Both the position numbers and the translations under genes were made by a program. The notes beneath the pieces are model-generated. The model searched no databases. It had not been told where the DNA came from and worked only from the letters and a program-made list of their open reading frames with translations. This document shows, one piece after another, positions 60,648-64,000 of a DNA stretch of 64,000 bases. Origin of the DNA: Iodobacter sp025352645 (GTDB taxonomy: Bacteria > Pseudomonadota > Gammaproteobacteria > Burkholderiales > Chitinibacteraceae); assembly GCF_033446605.1 (NCBI RefSeq), contig NZ_JAWQUO010000003.1, positions 1 through 64,000 of the forward strand, given 5' to 3'. Positions within the stretch are counted from its first letter, which is position 1. Each line of letters begins with the position of its first letter.

Positions 60648-60705
60648 TTTTTCTCTGTGAAACTCCGCGTCCTCTGTGTACTCCGTGTTTTAAGATCTGG
60701 GTTTT
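60648..60705. repeat. CCACGGAG repeat copy F, right arm
   Basis: This arm reads TTTCTCTGTGAAACTCCGCG and ends TTAAGATCTGGGTTTT, the inverted partner of 59417-59471. Removing the IS would bring the arms to about 180 bp apart. Confidence 0.8.
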
Positions 60706-60826
60706 CGGGCAAAACACCCGCCATTTGACTATGGGATTTGTGCAGGGTGGGAGCGGCGGCGTTCACAATCGGGTAAAATCCCGCTTTTAAGTATATGTTG
60801 GCCGCGATTTGCGGCGAAAGGATGAT

Positions 60827-61918
60827 ATGAGTCTCAAATGCGGCATCGTTGGCCTGCCTAATGTCGGTAAATCGACCCTATTTAATGCACTGACCAAGGC
60901 CGGTATTGCGGCTGAAAACTATCCTTTTTGCACCATTGAGCCTAACGTCGGCATCGTTGAAGTGCCGGATGTGCGCCTTGCTCAGTTATCCGACATCGTT
61001 AAACCGCAGAAAATCCAATCCGCGATTGTAGAGTTCGTAGATATTGCTGGCCTTGTAGCGGGTGCATCTAAAGGCGAAGGCCTAGGCAACAAGTTCCTCG
61101 CCAATATCCGCGAAACCGACGCGATTGTGAACGTGGTGCGCTGCTTTGAAGACGATAACGTCATCCACGTTAATGGCCGTGTAGACCCAATCGCCGATAT
61201 CGAAACCATCGGCATCGAGCTGGCTCTGGCCGATTTGGCCACGGCAGAAAAAGTATTCACCCGTGATAGCAAAAAAGCCCGCGCTGGTGATAAAGAAGCC
61301 ATCCAAATGGTGGCCGTGCTAGAAAAGCTCATCCCATTACTGAACGACGGTAAGCCTGCTCGCTCGGCTGGCCTAAGTGATGACGAAGTGCTGGCGATTA
61401 AATCGCTCTGCCTGATGACCATCAAGCCCGCGATGTATGTGGCCAATGTGGCCGAAGATGGCTTCAAGAATAACCCGCTGCTCGATCGCTTAGTGGCCCA
61501 TGCCGCTTTAGAAGGCGCACCAGTAGTTGCCGTTTGCGCTGCAATCGAAGCCGAAATCGCCGAGCTGGATGACGCTGACAAGCAAGAATTCCTCGCCGAA
61601 TTGGGCCTAGAAGAGCCTGGCCTAAACCGCCTGATTCGCGTGGGCTACGATTTACTTGGCCTGCAAACTTACTTTACCGCTGGGGTAAAAGAAGTGCGTG
61701 CATGGACCATCCACAAAGGCGACACCGGCCCACAAGCCGCCGGCGTAATCCACACTGACTTCGAACGCGGCTTCATCCGCGCCCAAACCATCGCTTTTGA
61801 TGATTTCATCCAATACAAGGGTGAACAAGGCGCAAAAGAAGCGGGCAAGATGCGTGCAGAGGGCAAGGAATACGTGGTGAAAGACGGCGATGTGTTGAAT
61901 TTTTTGTTTAATGTGTAA
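60827..61918 (+). CDS. ychF: Redox-regulated ATPase YchF
   Basis: The 363-residue Obg-like protein starts SLKCGIVGLPNVGKSTLFNA and has a C-terminal TGS domain. It prefers ATP over GTP and acts in ribosome-associated stress responses. ATG at 60827 has AAAGGA upstream and the normal N-terminus; an earlier in-frame start adds six residues not found in the family. Confidence 0.95.
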   Translation: MSLKCGIVGLPNVGKSTLFNALTKAGIAAENYPFCTIEPNVGIVEVPDVRLAQLSDIVKPQKIQSAIVEFVDIAGLVAGASKGEGLGNKFLANIRETDAIVNVVRCFEDDNVIHVNGRVDPIADIETIGIELALADLATAEKVFTRDSKKARAGDKEAIQMVAVLEKLIPLLNDGKPARSAGLSDDEVLAIKSLCLMTIKPAMYVANVAEDGFKNNPLLDRLVAHAALEGAPVVAVCAAIEAEIAELDDADKQEFLAELGLEEPGLNRLIRVGYDLLGLQTYFTAGVKEVRAWTIHKGDTGPQAAGVIHTDFERGFIRAQTIAFDDFIQYKGEQGAKEAGKMRAEGKEYVVKDGDVLNFLFNV

Positions 61919-61987
61919 CTTGAATAGACCGCTTTAGTTTTTGTCATTTTCTAGAAACATAAATGTAATATTATTGAGGTGATACCA

Positions 61988-62254
61988 ATGAGCCGCACTG
62001 TGAACTGTGTAAAGCTGGGCCGTGAAGCTGAAGGGATGGATTTTCCGCCGCTGCCGGGTGCTTTAGGTAAGAAGGTTTTTGAGAATGTGTCTAAAGAAGC
62101 GTGGCAGGCTTGGATTAAGCATCAAACCATGTTGATTAACGAAAACCGTTTGAGCTTGGCTGATCCGCGTGCGCGGCAGTATTTGCAGCAGCAGCTAGAG
62201 AATTATTTCTTTGGCGATGGCGCAGAAATGCCCGCAGGCTTTGTGCCGCAATAA
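61988..62254 (+). CDS. yggX: Iron-trafficking/oxidative damage protection protein YggX
   Basis: The 88-residue protein has the family pattern SRTVNCVKLGREAEGMDFPP and WQAWIKHQTMLINENRL. YggX protects iron-sulfur proteins from oxidation. ATG at 61988 is the standard start. Confidence 0.95.
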   Translation: MSRTVNCVKLGREAEGMDFPPLPGALGKKVFENVSKEAWQAWIKHQTMLINENRLSLADPRARQYLQQQLENYFFGDGAEMPAGFVPQ

Positions 62255-62262
62255 TTCTTAAG

Positions 62263-62293
62263 CACAGGCCACTTATAGTGGCCTGTGTTGTTT
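62263..62293 (+). terminator. Terminator after yggX
   Basis: CACAGGCCAC-TTATA-GTGGCCTGTG is a perfect 10-bp stem followed by TTGTTT. Confidence 0.85.
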
Positions 62294-62344
62294 CTGCGGT
62301 AGGTAGCAGAGTATTTAGCTACTGATGCTTACGCATAACGATTA

Positions 62345-62380
62345 TTAGTCCACGAAAAGCACTAAATACACGAAATAAAC
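62345..62380. repeat. CACGAAA-type repeat fragment in the yggX-ppk1 gap
   Basis: TTAGTCCACGAAAAGCACTA and CACGAAATAAACC resemble half of another common intergenic repeat type. The gap from 62255 to 62911 holds the terminator, this fragment and the large palindrome at 62540, with no gene that I can see. Confidence 0.35.
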
Positions 62381-62539
62381 CGATCAAACGGGGATGATCT
62401 CCCTTTGTTTTATTATCACGACGTGTAGATTTTTATGTGTATAACTATTTGATTTTAAATAAAATTTATTAAAATAAATGCACCTGATTATGTCTCTTTC
62501 TCAAACAAAGCCATGTACTACATATTAGGGCAATATGCT

Positions 62540-62597
62540 GTAGGGGCGCTGCTTGCTGCGCCCTCGCTGAACAGGGCGCAGCAAGCAGCGCCCCTAC
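62540..62597. repeat. Perfect 25-bp palindrome
   Basis: Arms at 62540-62564 and 62573-62597 are perfect inverted copies built from TAGGGGCGCTGCTTGCTGCG, around an 8-nt loop (CGCTGAAC). It lies about 315 bp before ppk1, between yggX and ppk1, and has no T-run. Confidence 0.9.
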
Positions 62598-62911
62598 GAG
62601 TTAATTCGTGCGTTTAGGTTTTTATGGGCTGTGTGTTTTTTGATTTTGCTATGTAATATCAGTTAGGTAGCGTGTGTAGGGCGGGTGAAACGCAATCTCG
62701 TTAATATATGGATGGGAAAGGCGGTTTGGTTGGCCTGCGCGATTGCATGGCGTGGGCAAAAAACGTGCTTACCTTATTAAATGCTTAAATTGGCAGAATT
62801 GGCGTGAAATTTGCAATTGAATTTTTAGCTTAAAATTGGTTCGAAACCTTATCCATTCTAGGGTTTTATTTATTCCTGACAGCGTGTAACGCTATACCAA
62901 AGCGAAGAAAG

Positions 62912-64000
62912 ATGAGTTACAAACCTACAGACAATCAGTTAATGCTCAATCGTGAAATGGGGTTGTTGGAGTTCAATCGCCGAGTATTGGCTCAGGCGGA
63001 GGACGCTAGCAATCCTTTGTTGGAACGTCTGAAGTTTTTGTGCATTGTTTCATCTAATTTGGATGAGTTTTTTGAAGTGCGGGTAGCGTGGCTTAAAGAA
63101 AACATCTGCCATAACCCAACGCGTTTACTACCCGAAGGGATGACACCGCTGCAGGCGTTTGAGCTGGTGACGCGGGAAGCACATGATTTAGTGGATCGCC
63201 AATATAGCTTGCTGCTAGAGGTATTGTTCCCTGCTATGGCTAAAGAAGGGATTCATTTTTTCCGTCGCAGTGTGTGGACAGACGAGCAGCGGGAGTGGGT
63301 GCGTGATTTCTTTTTCCGTGAGCTGATGCCAATTCTGACGCCGATTGGGCTTGATCCTTCGCATCCTTTCCCACGAGTACTCAATAAATCCCTTAATTTT
63401 ATTGTTGAGCTAGAAGGCAACGATGCGTTTGGTCGCAGCTCGGGGATTGCCATTGTGCAAGCACCACGTATTTTGCCGCGCTTTGTAAAAATGCCGGACG
63501 AGATTTCTGGTGTAGAAAATGGCTTTGTTTTCTTATCGTCCATTTTGCATGCGCACGTGGATGAGCTGTTTTCTGGTATGCAGGTGCTAGGTTGTTATCA
63601 ATTCCGCGTGACGCGTGATTCTGATGTATCGGTGGATGATGATGATCTAAAAGACTTACGTGCGGCGCTAAAAGGCGAGTTGTCGCAACGCTCTTATGGC
63701 GATGCCGTGCGTTTAGAGCTGGCGGATAATTGCCCTAAGCATTTACAAGCTTTCTTGCGTGATCAGTTTGGTTTAAAAGATGCTGATTTATACCGCGTAA
63801 ACGGGCCTGTAAATTTAGTGCGCTTGATGCAAGTGCCGGATCAGGTTGATCGACCGGATCTGAAGTTTGAACCATTTATGCCAGGCATTCCTATTGAGCT
63901 ACGCAAACAGCCAGATATGTTTGCCGCGATTCGCCAAGGCGATATTTTATTGCATCACCCCTACCAAAGTTTTACCCCCGTGATTGATTTGCTGCAGCAG
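62912..64000 (+). CDS. ppk1: Polyphosphate kinase 1 (partial, N-terminal 363 residues)
   Basis: The frame is open from ATG at 62912 to the window end. It has the PPK1 N-terminal pattern NREMGLLEFNRRVLAQA, FLCIVSSNLDEFFEVRVA and PILTPIGLDPSHPFP, then HHPYQSFTPVIDLLQQ at the border. PPK1 makes polyphosphate from ATP at the membrane. The catalytic histidines lie beyond the window. Polyphosphate glucokinase at 40100 would use the product. Confidence 0.96.
   Translation, partial: MSYKPTDNQLMLNREMGLLEFNRRVLAQAEDASNPLLERLKFLCIVSSNLDEFFEVRVAWLKENICHNPTRLLPEGMTPLQAFELVTREAHDLVDRQYSLLLEVLFPAMAKEGIHFFRRSVWTDEQREWVRDFFFRELMPILTPIGLDPSHPFPRVLNKSLNFIVELEGNDAFGRSSGIAIVQAPRILPRFVKMPDEISGVENGFVFLSSILHAHVDELFSGMQVLGCYQFRVTRDSDVSVDDDDLKDLRAALKGELSQRSYGDAVRLELADNCPKHLQAFLRDQFGLKDADLYRVNGPVNLVRLMQVPDQVDRPDLKFEPFMPGIPIELRKQPDMFAAIRQGDILLHHPYQSFTPVIDLLQQ

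Noticed and set aside
1928..60705. CRISPR array made from the recurring CCACGGAG units
   Set aside because: The copies are kilobases apart, palindromic and not separated by regular spacers.

Overview
The window is an ordinary, gene-dense stretch of a beta-proteobacterial chromosome of medium GC. The mnmG-rsmG-parA-parB-atpIBEFHAGDC order, the 6S RNA gene between zapA and a folate cyclo-ligase gene, and the family mix (GlcNAc PTS with fused IIA-HPr-EI, split class III ribonucleotide reductase, LPS core genes) fit Neisseriales, perhaps near Iodobacter or Chromobacterium. The genus is inference; the class is well supported. I see no prophage, CRISPR array, rRNA or tRNA.

Layout. 0-4.2 kb: end of an unknown gene, a TDT exporter divergent from its LysR regulator, repeats, and a SulP anion transporter. 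4.1-7.2 kb: anaerobic ribonucleotide reductase in three genes (activase nrdG, a separately encoded glycyl-radical domain, catalytic nrdD) behind tandem NrdR boxes and an FNR box. 7.3-11.5 kb: molybdate uptake (modAB without modC) and late cobalamin genes (cobT-cobC-cobS). 11.6-14.5 kb: a GGDEF protein and LPS core genes waaC-waaA. 14.6-23.9 kb: an EamA transporter, parC, a D,D-carboxypeptidase, an AraC regulator, thiD, rubredoxin, an M48 lipoprotein, hemJ, a CYTH protein and hemL. 24.06-24.93 kb: an AT-rich thioredoxin-like gene and a divergent intergenic region with four perfect DnaA boxes, the best candidate for the replication origin. 24.9-33 kb: ylqF, zapB-like gene and zapA, 6S RNA, folate cyclo-ligase, the GlcNAc PTS genes and a broken phyH gene. 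33-41 kb: PspC, EamA, fadH, ampG, exonuclease III, pyrE, DUF4124 and polyphosphate glucokinase. 41.2-52.6 kb: mnmG-rsmG-parA-parB and the complete ATP synthase operon. 52.7-64 kb: a chemoreceptor, M32 carboxypeptidase, glmU, a pore-like membrane protein, a pseudouridine synthase, a complete IS1595-family element, ychF, yggX and the start of ppk1.

How parts fit together. Four 16-bp parS sites (15.56, 17.64, 19.55 and 41.10 kb), the parAB genes, the DnaA-box cluster at 24.7 kb and a hand-sampled change in GC skew from C-rich (left) to G-rich (right) on the + strand all point to an origin-proximal segregation region. Six copies of one palindromic interspersed repeat (arms resembling CCACGGAGGACACGGAG), plus other palindromes and a MITE-like element inside the atp operon, show an active history of small mobile repeats. 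One repeat copy lies exactly between the two parts of nrdD, and another has been split by the IS1595 element.
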